A DNA stretch of 64,000 bases from Vitellaria paradoxa. Its lineage: Eukaryota; Streptophyta; Magnoliopsida; Ericales; Sapotaceae. The notes beneath the pieces were generated by a model. That model did not search any database and was not told where the DNA came from. It was given only the letters and a program-made list of their open reading frames with translations. Position 1 is the stretch's first letter. Each line of letters begins with the position of its first letter. Of the stretch, positions 46,470 to 64,000 are shown piece by piece. Position numbers and translations under genes: made by a program. The stretch lies in assembly GCA_019916065.1 (NCBI GenBank), contig CM034237.1, positions 20,233,752 through 20,297,751 on the forward strand. The letters are read 5' to 3'.

Positions 46470-47700
46470 TACGGTGACCGATCAAATTAATCTTCTTATA
46501 TTTTAATTTTTTTAAAATTTTCAAGAGTAAAAATATTAAATTAATTAAAATTAAAAATTTACTTAAAAAAATTTATCTTTTTTTTTTAAACATAAAAATA
46601 ATTAATTTATTTTTAACAAAAATAGCTGATTTCTTTTAATTAACTAAAAATAAGGCAACTCCTTTGTTTCCCAAATCAAGTCAAAGTATTGGCAGGGCTA
46701 GAGTCGATGGTAGGGTGGGCTGTACACAGAGAGTTTACGGCCATTAGTGCTTTAAGTTTAATTATTTTTATGTTTTTATTTTTATTTCTGTTATCTTTTC
46801 TTTAAATAAAAATTGAAATTCTATTTGAAAATATAATTTTATTTATAGAAATTAATTTTTATTTTAACAAAATGTTTAATAAAATATATTTCTTATAAAT
46901 TTAATTAAAATATAATTGAATGATTAAATTAATTAATCACATTATATTATTTTAATTATATTATTTATCAAATATATATTAATTCAATCAAAATAAATAT
47001 ACTAAATACAATTTAATTATATTATTTACTGAAAAAAATTAATAAAATAAATTTCACATTAATTAATTAATTTAATACAACATAAGATTATTATTTATTA
47101 AAAGTAATTTTATTTAATAAAATATTTAAATAAAATAATTTATTTGAATATGATGCAATTAAAATGGTAATGTGTTAAAATTGACAAATATAACAAAAAA
47201 ATGAGAGTTAAAATACTTTTTTTATTTATATTTTATTTAAATAACATATATTATGACAATATTTTTCATTATTATAGTATACTCATCACTATAAAATTAA
47301 TTTAATAAAATATATCTCATATTAAATTTAATATTTAAATTAAATTAAATTAATAATAATTAAAAAATTATTTAATTTAATAATAATTATTGGATTTAAT
47401 TTAATTTAATTATTTATTTTTTAAATTAATTAAATTAAATTAAATAATTTTTTAATTATATAATTTATTAAAAATAGTTTTAGTTTAACAAAATATTTGA
47501 ATAAAATAATATATTTTAATGTGAAGCAATGCAAATAAACAAAGTGTTAAAATTAATGAGATGTTTATAACAAAAAAAAAAGAGTAAAAATATTTTTTTA
47601 TTTAGGTTTTTATTTTTTTTGAAATGAAAAAATAGATTTAACGAATATATTTTTGCTGCCTATTTTCAAAAATCTATAAATATAAAAAAATAATAAATAT
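46470..47700. other. Extremely AT-rich stretch, no gene
   Basis: Almost only A and T, with TTTAATTTAATTAT-like inverted words near 47330-47460. No ORF of note. Confidence 0.6.
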
Positions 47701-47928
47701 AAATATTACTAGTGATGAGATTCAGTAACAAAAATTTGAAACTAAACATTTTTACTGACAGAAATGAAATTTGTCACAATAAAAAAAAATTTAATTCCAC
47801 AAAAACAATAAATTATTTGGCATCAATTTTTTCATAACTTTTAGTGACAAGATTCAGTGACAATAAAATAATTTTGTCAATGAATAGTAATGTTTCAATG
47901 ACAATAAAATATTTTTGTTACTCAATAT

Positions 47929-48284
47929 TAAGAGGGTGTTTGGCAATTCAAAAATTAGCAAAAAAATACCAAAAGTTAATTTTTTGTGTTTGGTAAAACC
48001 ACAAATTTTTTCACTTATTTGATTTGCTACAGTAAAAAGTACCACTCCATAATTACAACTTTTTTGATTTGCTACAGTAAAAAACATACCAAATACCTAA
48101 AAGTTACAACTTTTTTTCTTTGCTACAGTAAAAAATTTACCAAACAGCCAAAAGTTACTAAAAAATATTAAAAATTCCACTTGGTTCAACCAAACACACA
48201 AAAAAGTGCAAAAAAAAAAAAAAAAAAACAACCAAAAAACTACCAAAACTTAAGTTTTTTTTTTAATTTCCAAACACCCTCTAA
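47929..48284. mobile_element. Tourist/Harbinger-like MITE with TAA target duplication, nested in the CACTA end
   Basis: The element at 47932-48281 has ends GAGGGTGTTTGG and CCAAACACCCTC, an exact 12-base inverted repeat, and TAA on both sides (47929-47931, 48282-48284). It contains the same repeated CTACAGTAAAAA motif as 8199-8580. Because it splits the GTGACAA-rich CACTA end, it is the younger of the two. Confidence 0.85.
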
Positions 48285-49188
48285 TTCTTCAGTGACAATT
48301 TATGTTACTTGTTACAAAAGCAATTTTAAAATATGTTTTCGGTGACAACAAAAAAATGTTGTCACTAAATACTATATATTTGTCATAAATTTGTCATTAT
48401 AACTAACTTTTCTTGTAGTGTATGTCTTTGCTAACCAAAATAAATTTAATCCCTAAAAGTTATCATTTGTCGGTAATATTTTGAGAGATCAAAAATAAAT
48501 TTTTAGCGACTAAATCTTTTTGGTTGTTAAAAATGTGATATGTTGTATATATATGAGCTAGGATCGATGGAGAATTATGTTGGCATACGTTGAGAATTTT
48601 TATAGGAAGGTTAGTATATATGTGCAAGGTGCAAGAAATCTAAATACCACCGTACTTTCGCTTGGGTTTTAAGGTAAGTTCCAATAGCTAACAAGGCTTA
48701 CTGTTTAAGGGCTGATGTCTGGGCTATTAGTTTAATTTGTCGAATTTTTGATCAAACGTTTTAGTTTATAGTTATTGCTAGTCAACGTGTTTAATAATTT
48801 ATTTTATTTGATGGCTGCTAAATGGTAGTGATTAATTCTTTAAACATTGATCAAAGGCAAAGGCAGACTTTAAAAAAAAAAAAAAAAAAATTTAATACCA
48901 CCACGTGCTCTTATACTAATAGACCTTTTCAAAGGCATGCATAAAAAAGTGAGAATGCAAAATTGGGAAAATGGAAAGCCAATGCCTTGAATAAGCTTGG
49001 TTGGCATCGGTGCAGGGGGAAGGAGACGAACACTTTGAGACGTTTCTAGTGACGTCATAGTTCATCTAGAAGGCTGCCGTCCATTCCCTTTCTACTTAAT
49101 TAACTGGCAGGCGAAGACTCTTAATATTGGAAGTCATTTGATTATTTAATTTTTGACTGCTACTGCTTAACGGCCTCAATTTTAGCGG

Positions 49189-49224
49189 TAGCTATTTTTT
49201 TTTTTTTTTTGGTAATTAGCTATT
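49189..49224 (-). mobile_element. 20-base micro-insertion with 8-base target duplication (truncated SINE tail)
   Basis: TAGCTATT at 49189-49196 and 49217-49224 flank a T run plus GGTAAT, which on the minus strand is ATTACC followed by a run of A. Confidence 0.5.
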
Positions 49225-49627
49225 GTTATTGTTAATATTGATAATAGGTTGGACACGTAACATAATCCTAACCACAAAATTTTCTGACTTCATTTAGTTT
49301 GTTCTTAACCTCATTAGCAATTTTTCAACTTCAGGAGTAGTATGCATCAGAATGAATAAATTTGAGTCTAGTACAATTCTAACTACATGATTATAGTATA
49401 ATTAAGTTAGTTTATTATAACTATAGGAACGTAACGTGATTATTATTCTTCTTAAATTTTTCACATTTTACTTATCACTTTACAAAGTGTGCTATGTCTA
49501 TTTCATGTATTACAAATCGTCACTGTAATTATCAGGAGAATGTGAATGTTAGTGAGATTAAATAGAGCATTTACAGTCAAATTCCACTAATTAACTTTCG
49601 TTTTTTCTTGCCTAGCTATATACAGTT

Positions 49628-49679
49628 AAGAAATATCAATTTAGTTAGCAAAAAAAAAAAAAAAAAAGAAATATCAATT
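49628..49679 (+). mobile_element. 24-base micro-insertion with 14-base target duplication (poly-A retro-tail)
   Basis: AAGAAATATCAATT at 49628-49641 and 49666-49679 flank TAGTTAGC plus a run of A. The tail (TTAGC-A) differs from the TTACC-A group, so it may come from another retroelement. Confidence 0.55.
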
Positions 49680-51360
49680 ACAAATATATGCGTTCTATTG
49701 ACCACCTAATCTCTCTCTCTCTCTTTACAAATACTCTCCAATTTTCAATTAACTAGATTGTCGGAGAGTTTTATGTCGGGACCCTCTCTTACCTCTTTCT
49801 TTGACAATTTTTGTATTCATACATACCTTGACCAAGGAAAAAAGAAAAAAAAACTAAGTGATGTAGCGTACATGCGCAGAATACATTTTTACCCTACACA
49901 AATAGTGATATAAGCAATCCAAAAAGCCGTCCTAGAAAATGATATTATGGCTAGATATGATTGGTACTCGCATTCAAGTCAAAAATTAAATTGAAATTAA
50001 ATTTTAGTGTTTAAAGTTAGTTGAAAAATAAAATGAAATAAATTAATTGTAAATAATATTAGTTCCTTTGTTCATAGACTAATGCTGGTAATTTTATACA
50101 AAAATGAATATAATGCCTTTATAAATGATTGAATAGTATTATGTTATATTAGGTAACTAATGGATTAAATTTAATATTTTTTTAACTATAATTTTAGAAA
50201 TTTGTTCCTAGCTAGTTGATAATTTTATTTAAAATATGTTCGGATTAAATATAATTTTGTGGACTTGTTTTAGGGATATATTTTCTTTTCCAATATTATG
50301 AAAGATTAATCTATAATTGTTAGCTTCACTTTTGTTAGGGCCCACTATTTCTATTACGTGGACCCATTTCGCATTAGGAACTTTATGAGTCAGTGCCCTT
50401 GAAGCACAAAAGAAAACAGCAAGGGATTGATTCATTTAACTGTTATCTTTGATTAAGGAAAAGGTTATTGTTAACAACTGTCATGAAGCACTTATTAAGG
50501 AAGATTTTTTAATTATTGCATTTCTCTTTAGAATTGAAGAATTAACTCTATATTAAAAAGAAAAAAATCCTTTGAAGTAATAAATTATTAAATTTACCCT
50601 ATTGGGACGATTCCTTTAATTTATCTACTTATAAATTCATTTATGGTTGTGATAATTCGAAAATTTACGTTTTTTAACAACTAGGAAACATGAAAATCGC
50701 GAGAGAAATGTATTCCATTAATTTCAAAACCAAATATTAAATTTTTTGATATCCTACACAACTTTTTTTTTTATTTTTTATTTTTAATTTTTTGTCAACT
50801 TTGTTTCCAACTTAAAAACTATACCATCCCAGCTGTTAATTTTATATTGATATAAATATCATATTGAAACTAATTAATCAAAATATCTGTTTTATTTAAT
50901 TTTTATCATATACTTTTTATCTAGTAAAAATGCTACGATCTGATGTAAAATTTCTAAGATTAAGAACTCTAAACAATTGTAACAAGTCCTATCCTGATAA
51001 CGAGTTCTATCCCAGGCGTTGTGTTTGATTAGGTATGTATGGTCGATTGAATTGTCATTAATATATCCCACAGCCACTCACAAATTTTATATTTTATGTT
51101 TTTTGCGTGGAATATTGTATATCTTTTACTAAAATAAAATATACAATATTATTATCATGTGATAATATTGTACAAATATCAGAATTTATTGTCATTTTAC
51201 AACATGATTAAGCTGCGCGCCATTGATCTTGATAATAAATTTTTGTAACCTATCATTTTTCATATTTATGTATATGTTATTTTTGAATTATTTTCTCCTA
51301 CAAATTTGATATTAAAAACTATACTTTAATTCTGCCATTCATGGTGAGCACGCATGTATT

Positions 51361-52085
51361 CACGTGAGCCCATCTTTCAAGCCAAAGTTTAAAGTATCGA
51401 TTAAGAAAGTCGATATCTTACTATTTCAACTCGATATTGTAAGGAATCGTGTTGAGATCTCAACTTGAGTCAAAGATTCTTGCTAAAAATATTTAAATCA
51501 ACTTGTCGCGGTTGCCATAATCCAAAATATCAACAATACTTCGAGATGCGGAGAAATTGAAGTGATATCTCGACAATTCATACAATGTAGTGACTAGATA
51601 AATATAAGAAAGAGGGAGAAGGGTATTTGACCAAAATAATTTTAGATCTAAAACGAGAGAGACCTAACTAGTATTAGTCAGTCGTCGATTCGTTAGATCT
51701 AGACCTTTGTGTTTGTCAGTCATGACACGTGAGCCCATCTTTCAAGCCAAGGTTTAAAGTATCGATCAAGAAAGTCGATATCTTAGTATTTCAACTCGAT
51801 ATTGTAAGGAATCATGTTAAGATCTCATCTTGAGTCAAAGATCTTGCTAAAAATATTTAAATCGACTTGTCACGGTTGCCATAATCCAAAATATCAACAA
51901 TACTCCGAGATGCGGAGAAATTGAAGTGATATCTCAACAATTCATACAATGTAGTGACTAGATAAATATAACAAAGAGGGAGAAGGGTATTTGACCAAAA
52001 TAATTTTATATCTAAAATGAGAGAGACCTAACCAGTATTAGTCAGTCACCGATTCGTTAGATCTAAACCTTTGTGTTTGTCAGTG
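51361..52085. repeat. 365-base tandem direct duplication upstream of gene B
   Basis: Copy 1 is 51361-51725 and copy 2 starts at 51726. Both open CACGTGAGCCCATCTTTCAAG and run to CTTTGTGTTTGTCAGT with only scattered differences, so the duplication is recent. CACGTG, the G-box core, begins each copy. It ends about 1 kb before the gene B start codon. No ORF. Confidence 0.9.
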
Positions 52086-52923
52086 GTGAGCAGTCTTACC
52101 ATTGTTGTCGAATCATCGCCGTCATAGCAGCGCCTTGACATCCCTCCCTCGCGCAGGATCATTTATCGTCGCCGTCGTTCAAAAGACTCGAATTCTTCCA
52201 CTGACGATCGAAATCTTCGTCCTTCCCCTGCTATATAGTTCTCTCTTTTTATTTTTTTCTTTTATTGTATTTATTGACTGATATGAGTGTTTTTTTTTTC
52301 CCATAGTAGATATTTTCACAAATTAAATATTTAATGGTGACTTTGTGAGTTTTTATTTTTATTTTTTTCATTTCACTATAAATAAAAATGTTGTGATTTT
52401 TTTTCCTTTCACAAACTACAATTAATTAGTTTTTGTTTTTAATAATTACTTTCAAGTCATTGATGTTAATCATTATTTAATAATTTTATAATAATTTTTT
52501 AATTTATTATTTTCATATTATATATAAGGTGCATTTAGAATGACAAAAAAGAAATAAAATGAGATAAGTTATAAGTTCGTAATTCGTGTAATGAGATAAA
52601 AAGTGAATAACTTTTAAAATTTTTTCGTGTTTTTTACATTTTTTTAAATTTTCTTGTCATCTCAAATAGGACCATATTATGTGTCTGTTTTAAGCGTCAA
52701 ATTTTAATTAAAAAAGAAAGAATAAATTTTCAATTATTAGATATTTAATGTATTTCTCAAAAATATAAAAAAATTAGAGGAAATTGAAGAAAGTGGAAAA
52801 AATCCTGCCATTCACATTACGCGTTTGTGAATCCGCGTGGGCCCACCTTTCAAACAAACGAGCTTTTCAGAAAAGGGAGAAGTTAGACCTTCCGGCGTCA
52901 CACACTGGCCAACCATCCAGACC
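52086..52923. other. Gene B upstream spacer with a MITE-like patch
   Basis: 52530-52680 has GTGCATTTAGAATGACA at one end and TGTCATCTCAAATAGGACC at the other, a roughly inverted pair, with an interior resembling 6148-6291 reversed. At 52806 a stretch CTGCCATTCA...CGCGTGGGCCCACCTTTCAA resembles the sequence at 51335-51385. Confidence 0.5.
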
Positions 52924-53122
52924 TGCAAAGTCAACATGGCCGGCTAAAATCAAAGAAAAAAAAAAATTTCGTTAACCTCTCTGTTCGGACATTTATTTAA
53001 AATTGCCTTTCCTCTTCAAGGTCAAGTTTCAAAGTTCAAAGTTGAACCTAACATTTAAAATCAACCCTATATGATATATGTTTTATACTTTTAGGCAGGT
53101 GATTAGGTGATTGAGATCATGA
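52924..53122 (+). promoter_or_regulatory. Proximal promoter / 5' leader of gene B with two W-box cores
   Basis: AGTCAA (52929-52934) and GGTCAA (53020-53025) are reverse complements of TTGACT and TTGACC, the core bound by WRKY factors, which often control defence-related receptor kinases. TTTATTTAAAAT at about 52991 is a candidate TATA region. The motifs are seen; regulation by WRKY proteins is inferred. Confidence 0.4.
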
Positions 53123-59698
<6,576 letters not shown>

Positions 59699-60205
59699 AA
59701 TTATTGCCCTTATATATGTTTGTAAAATCTTTTTTGAATAGCTTATACTGCTCTGTAATTACAATTCCTCTCTACCAAAATTCATAGTTTTGTAATTTGT
59801 TTCAGGGAAAAGAAATTAAGAAGAAAAGAAAATAAGTTAACTCTTTCTGCATATTTGTTATATTAGTGAAACTATTTGGGACGACATTTGAACTTATACA
59901 CACAGCTTATATTATTACATATATTTAGGATATATATACTTTTTAATAATCGAGATTCACTACTAGGTCAAAAGGAATGCTTGACCGCCTTAGGTAGTTG
60001 TCTAAAATCCCTGAGGTGGTCGTCTATACTCCAGACAATTGCTTGATAATCGTTTCGAGGCAGACGTGGGTGGGGGTTTGAGAATGGGAATGAACGACCA
60101 CTTTAGGTGACCATGAGTGCTATCGATCGCCAAAACCAGTTAACATTTAAATGCACCAATTCTTTTAACCAACCACCTCAAAGCGGTCCTTTATTCCTTA
60201 CTCTT

Positions 60206-60284
60206 GGACCCTTTAGGCGACCACCTCAAAGTGATTGCCTATAGGGAGCAAAAGACCACTTTGAGGTAGTCGCCTAAAGGGTCC
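60206..60284. repeat. Near-perfect inverted repeat (28-base arms) in unit A
   Basis: Arm 60206-60233 (GGACCCTTTAGGCGACC...) pairs with 60257-60284 with one mismatch and a 23-base loop. A strong hairpin could form. In unit B the matching place is collapsed (GGACCCTTTAGGTGACC directly followed by AAAGGTCC). Confidence 0.85.
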
Positions 60285-60719
60285 AAAAGCAAAAACTTTA
60301 GACGACATCTATAAGCGGTCGTCCATAGTATTTTTTTTTTAAAATCTAGTTAATATTGTTAAAACCAAGAAAAACCTAAAATAACATACAACAAAACTTG
60401 TACATTCATATAACCTATACAAATATATACGATGACAAAATTAAATTATCCAACAGAAATAAAAAATTATAATAAAATAAAAGCTAAAATATTTATTACA
60501 TTATATTATCTTTAAGTAGATGAATTTACAAAGGAGCAAAAAAAAAAAATGTCTTTGAGCTCTTTAAAAGATTTGAAAACCTAATAATCCATCAAAGCTG
60601 AAATAGATTTAAAAATAATTAAATTAAATAATGATAGAATTATAATGAATGAATTTAAAATTAAATCATAAACAAATTTAACATTAAATTTAATAAACTT
60701 AAAAGTATAAATTTTTTGG

Positions 60720-61786
60720 GGACATTATGAGCGGTCCGATACTTAGATTCCCACACAATTCATTATCATAAGTCTTAAATGCCTAAAACTCGCTATGCGT
60801 GAACTTTCATTAAGATCGGATATTTTATGCTCAGTTTGACCAGTTGACTCCTACTTTGGAAGTTTTAAATCTCAAGTTTCAACTAAAAACTACTCTGGGC
60901 CATTCCGAGCAATCTGAAACTTAGATTCTTATACAATTCATTCCTACAAGTCCTAAATGCCTTGAACTAGCTACTCGTCAAATTTTGTTCAGATTGAATG
61001 CCATATGCTCGATTTGAGCAGTTGACTCCTAAGTTCTAAGTTTCATGTTTCAAGTTTCAATGAGAAACTACTTTACTCCATTTTGAGTGATCAGATGCTC
61101 GGATTCTCTCGCAGTTCATTTTTGCAAGTCCTAAATGCCTAAAACTCACTACTCGTCAAGTTCTGCTCATATTAAACATTGTATGCTCGATTTGAGTAGT
61201 TGACTCTTAAGTTCTAAGTTTCATGTTTCAAGTTTCAACTAGAAATTACTTCGAGCCCTTCAAAGCGATCCATAGCTCAGATTCTCACACGGTTCATTCC
61301 TGTAAGTCCCAAATGTCTAGAACTCGCTACATGTCAAATTCCATTAAAATTGGACAGGTTATGCTCTGTTTAAATAGTTAACTCATAAGTTGGAAGTTCT
61401 AAGTCTCAAGTTTCAACTAAAAACTACTCTGAGCCATTTTGAGCGATCTGACGCTCAGATTCCCACGCAGTTCATTTCTGCAAGTCCTAAATGTCTTGAA
61501 CTCACTACTCATCAAGTTCCATTCAGATTGGACACTGTATGATTATTTAAGCAGTTGACTCCTAAATTCTAAGTTTCATGTTTCAAGTTTTAACTATAAA
61601 CTATTTTGGCCCATTTCGAGCAATTTGATGCTCGGATTCCCACGTGGTCTATTCATGCAAGTCCTAAATGGCTTGAACTCATTACACGTCAAGTTTTGTT
61701 AAGATCGGACACTGTATGCTCAATTTAAATAGTTGACTCATAAGTTAGAAGTTCTAAGTCTCAAGTTGCAATTAGAATCTACTTCG
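60720..61786. repeat. 178-base satellite-like tandem array, six units
   Basis: The word GCCATTCYGAGC or its variants recurs at about 60722, 60900, 61078, 61256, 61434 and 61612, at 177-179-base steps. Each unit also has TCATT(C/T)(C/A)T(G/A)CAAGTCCTAAATG, CTACTCGTCAAGTT, AGTTGACTC and CTCAAGTTTCAA. Units are diverged from each other. Confidence 0.9.
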
Positions 61787-62709
61787 TAATTACAATTCCT
61801 CTCTACCAAAATTCATAATTTTGTAATTTGTTTTGGGGAAAAGAAATTAAGAAATTTATAGTTTTGTAATTTGTTATATTAGTGAAACTGTTTGGGACAA
61901 TATTTGAACTTATACATGCAGCTTATATATTATTGCATGTATTTAGGATATATAAACTTTTTAATAATCAACATTCACTACTAGGTCAAAGGGAACGCTC
62001 GACCGCCTCAGGCGGCCTCAGGCGATCATCTAAAATCCCTGAGGCAGTCGTTTATACTCTAGATGATTACTTGATAACCGTTTCAAGGTGGATGTGGATG
62101 GGGTTTGAGAATGGGAACGGATAATTGCTTAAGGCGGCCATGGGTACTGTCGATCGCCAAAATTGGTTGACATTTAAATGCACTGATTCTTTTAGCCGAC
62201 CACCTCAAAGCACTTCTCTATTCCCTACCTTTGGACCCTTTAGGTGACCGCCTTAAAAGGTCCAAGGGTAAAGACTTTAGACAACCGTCTATACGCGGTC
62301 GTCCATAGTATTTTTTTTTTTAAATCTAATTAATATTGTTAAAACCAAGAAAAATCTGAAATAACATACAATAAAACCTATCCATTCATATAACCTATTC
62401 CAACATATACGACAACAAAATTGAATTATCCAACACAAATAAAAATTTATAATAAAATAAAAGGTAAAATATTTATTACATTGCATTGTCTTTAAGTAAA
62501 TGAATTACAAGGAGCCAAAAAAAAAAAAACCCATCTTTGAGCTCTTCAAAGACTTGAAACCCTAGGATAATTCATCAAACCTGAAATAGATTTAAAAATA
62601 ATTAAATTAAATAATGATAGGAATTATAATGAATGAATTTAAAATTAAATCATAAACAAATTTAACTTGTAAAACTTTAAATTTAATAAACTTAAGAGTA
62701 TAAATTTTT

Positions 62710-63068
62710 CAGAGACCTTGCAAGCGATCTAATGCTCGAATTCTCACACGGTTCATTACTACAAGTCCTAAATACCTTGAACTCGCTATACGTCAAGTTT
62801 CGTTAAGATCAGATGCCGTATGCTTAGTTTGAACAGTTGACTCATAAGTTGGAAGTTCTAAGTCTCAAGTTTCAACTAAAAACTACCCCGGCCATTCCGA
62901 GCAATCCAAAGCTCAGATTCTCACATGGTTCATTCCTGCAAGCCCTAAATGCCTTGAATTAACTACTCGTCAAGTTATGTTCAGATCGGACGTTGTATGC
63001 TCGATTTGGGCAGTTGGCTCTTAAGTTCCAAGTTTCACGTTTCAAGTTTCAATTAGAAATTATTTTGG
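62710..63068. repeat. 178-base satellite-like array, two units (in unit B)
   Basis: Units at about 62710-62888 and 62889-63068 match those at 60720-61786. Confidence 0.85.
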
Positions 63069-64000
63069 GTCAATTTGTGGCCCTATAGATCCCCCCTTGT
63101 GGACCTTTCCAGTACTTTATGGTTTTAATTGGTGCATTAACCCGTTGGTCTAATATTAGTCTACTTTCAACCCGAAATGTTGTTTTTTCCAAGTTATTGA
63201 CTCAAATCATCAAACTTAGAGCACAATTTCCTGACCAACCTATTCGGTCTACAAGGCTTGATAACGAAACTAAATTTATTTCTAAACTGTTTGATGATTA
63301 TTGTGCATCTATTGGGATTGATGTTGAACATCCTGTTTCACATGTTCACATACAAAATTGTTTAGCTGAATCCTTGATTAAGTGCTTTCAACTTATTACA
63401 AGGCCTTTGCTTATGTAGTCCCAATTACCAGTAAGTACTTGGAGACATTCCATCTTACATGCATCAATGCTTATAAGACTTAGACCCACAGCCTATACAA
63501 CTTGTGACTGGTAATCAGCCCAATATTTCACATTTGTGCAAATTTGGTTGTGCAGTTTATGTTCCCATTCCTTTCCCCTAACATATTAAAATGGGGCCCT
63601 AACAGAGATTGGGAATTTATATTTCACCTTCAATTATTTGATATCTTGAACTTATGACAAGCAATGTGTTTATTGTCTATTTTACATATTGTCATTTCAA
63701 TGAGTTGTATTCCCACCTTTAAAGGGAGATCAACAAGTTCCTACAGAACGTCTAGTTCTAGCAAAACAATCCGTTCTAGAAGATTAGCAAGAATTGACAT
63801 GGAATACTCCTACACTGTCTTATCTAGATCCATGTACCTCACAATGTGAAAGTGAAGTACAAAGAATATTGTATTTACATGAAATTGCAAATAAATTAAC
63901 CAATGCATTTAATGATGCAGCAAAGGTGACAAAATCACGTGTGCCAGCTATGAATCCACCTACCAAAATTGTTGTCCTCGTTGGACAAAATCAAGTAGCA
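63069..64000 (+). pseudogene. Copia integrase/pol fragment running off the window
   Basis: It encodes, with several frame breaks, MVLIGALTRWSNISLLSTRN, RLDNETKF and HVHIQNCLAESLIK, the Copia integrase core with the second Asp and the Glu of the catalytic triad visible. The first catalytic Asp appears replaced (VLIGAL where VLIDAS-like is usual). After that come PTAYTT-like and NILKWGP-like blocks and ERLVLAKQSVLED. A stop follows at about 63418. The start coincides with the end of the 178-base array, so the element is truncated on the left. The rest lies outside the window. Confidence 0.8.

Larger units (their letters stand above)
44196..48420. mobile_element. Probable non-autonomous CACTA element remnant carrying a captured gene fragment
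   Basis: The right end (48408-48420) reads, inverted, CACTACAAGAAAA, the plant CACTA terminus. Inside it, 47700-48410 carries many GTGACAA / TTGTCAC words typical of CACTA subterminal regions. Similar words recur at 44200-44340, which may be the left subterminal region, but I did not find a CACTA terminus there, so the left boundary is tentative. No transposase is visible. A KNOX fragment lies inside (45240-45460). Confidence 0.55.
48421..51360. other. Intergenic, no gene; two short retro-insertions
   Basis: AT-rich spacer between the CACTA remnant and the gene B upstream region. Apart from the micro-insertions at 49189 and 49628 I see nothing that can be named. Confidence 0.5.
59756..63068. 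repeat. Large direct duplication downstream of gene B (units of 2031 and about 1282 bases)
   Basis: Unit A is 59756-61786, unit B is 61787-63068. Both start TAATTACAATTCCTCTCTACC, which in unit A begins 58 bases after the gene B stop, so gene B 3' sequence was copied. Both continue through CACTACTAGGTCAAA (59958, 61976), GACCGCCT-rich text, TAAATTAAATAATGATAG and into 178-base repeats. Unit B has about two of these repeats, unit A six. Confidence 0.88.

Overview
The window looks like nuclear DNA from a eudicot, probably a woody species with a repeat-rich genome. It is AT-rich, has GT-AG introns, carries plant-specific receptor kinases, and most of its length is decayed plant transposons. The species cannot be fixed from sequence alone.

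Two host genes stand out, both on the + strand and about 39 kb apart. Both encode G-type lectin S-receptor-like serine/threonine kinases (SD-1 / S-domain RLK type). The first is cut by the left edge. Only the last 53 bases of its ectodomain exon are present; the transmembrane and kinase exons follow at 11374-13848, so intron 1 would be about 11.3 kb and filled with mobile elements. The second (53123-59698) is complete: seven exons, 841 predicted residues, with signal peptide, bulb-type lectin, S-locus glycoprotein, EGF-like, PAN, transmembrane and kinase regions. Exon phases match between the two genes and three kinase exons have identical lengths (211, 238, 151 bases), so they are tandem paralogues pushed apart by insertions.

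Region by region: 54-11373 is intron 1 of gene A with a MULE-like MITE, two copies of one tRNA-derived SINE, an LTR fragment with a primer binding site, and TTA-target MITEs. 11374-13848 holds the kinase exons. 16114-19422 is a complete but dead hAT element with an exact 8-base target duplication. 21689-24269 is a second dead hAT transposase of the TTF/DUF4371 type. 25953-27799 has two MITE-type elements. 28412-37510 is a dead minus-strand Copia element with two LTRs, gag, pol and an extra 3' ORF, perhaps Sirevirus-like. 40258-43345 is a gypsy-type gag-like relic split by a truncated Copia element. 44196-48420 looks like a CACTA remnant carrying a KNOX ELK-domain relic. 51361-52085 is a 365-base tandem duplication upstream of gene B. 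53123-59698 is gene B. 59756-63068 is a 2-kb direct duplication with a 178-base tandem array. 63069-64000 is another Copia integrase fragment running off the window.

There is no operon-like functional linkage. The two kinases probably act independently as plasma-membrane receptors with cytosolic kinase domains. I found no tRNA, rRNA, CRISPR or clearly new coding system. The most unusual signals are four 14-24-base micro-insertions that look like extreme 5'-truncated SINE tails with target duplications, the KNOX fragment in a transposon setting, the 42-base duplication straddling a splice acceptor in gene B, and the satellite-like array just past gene B.
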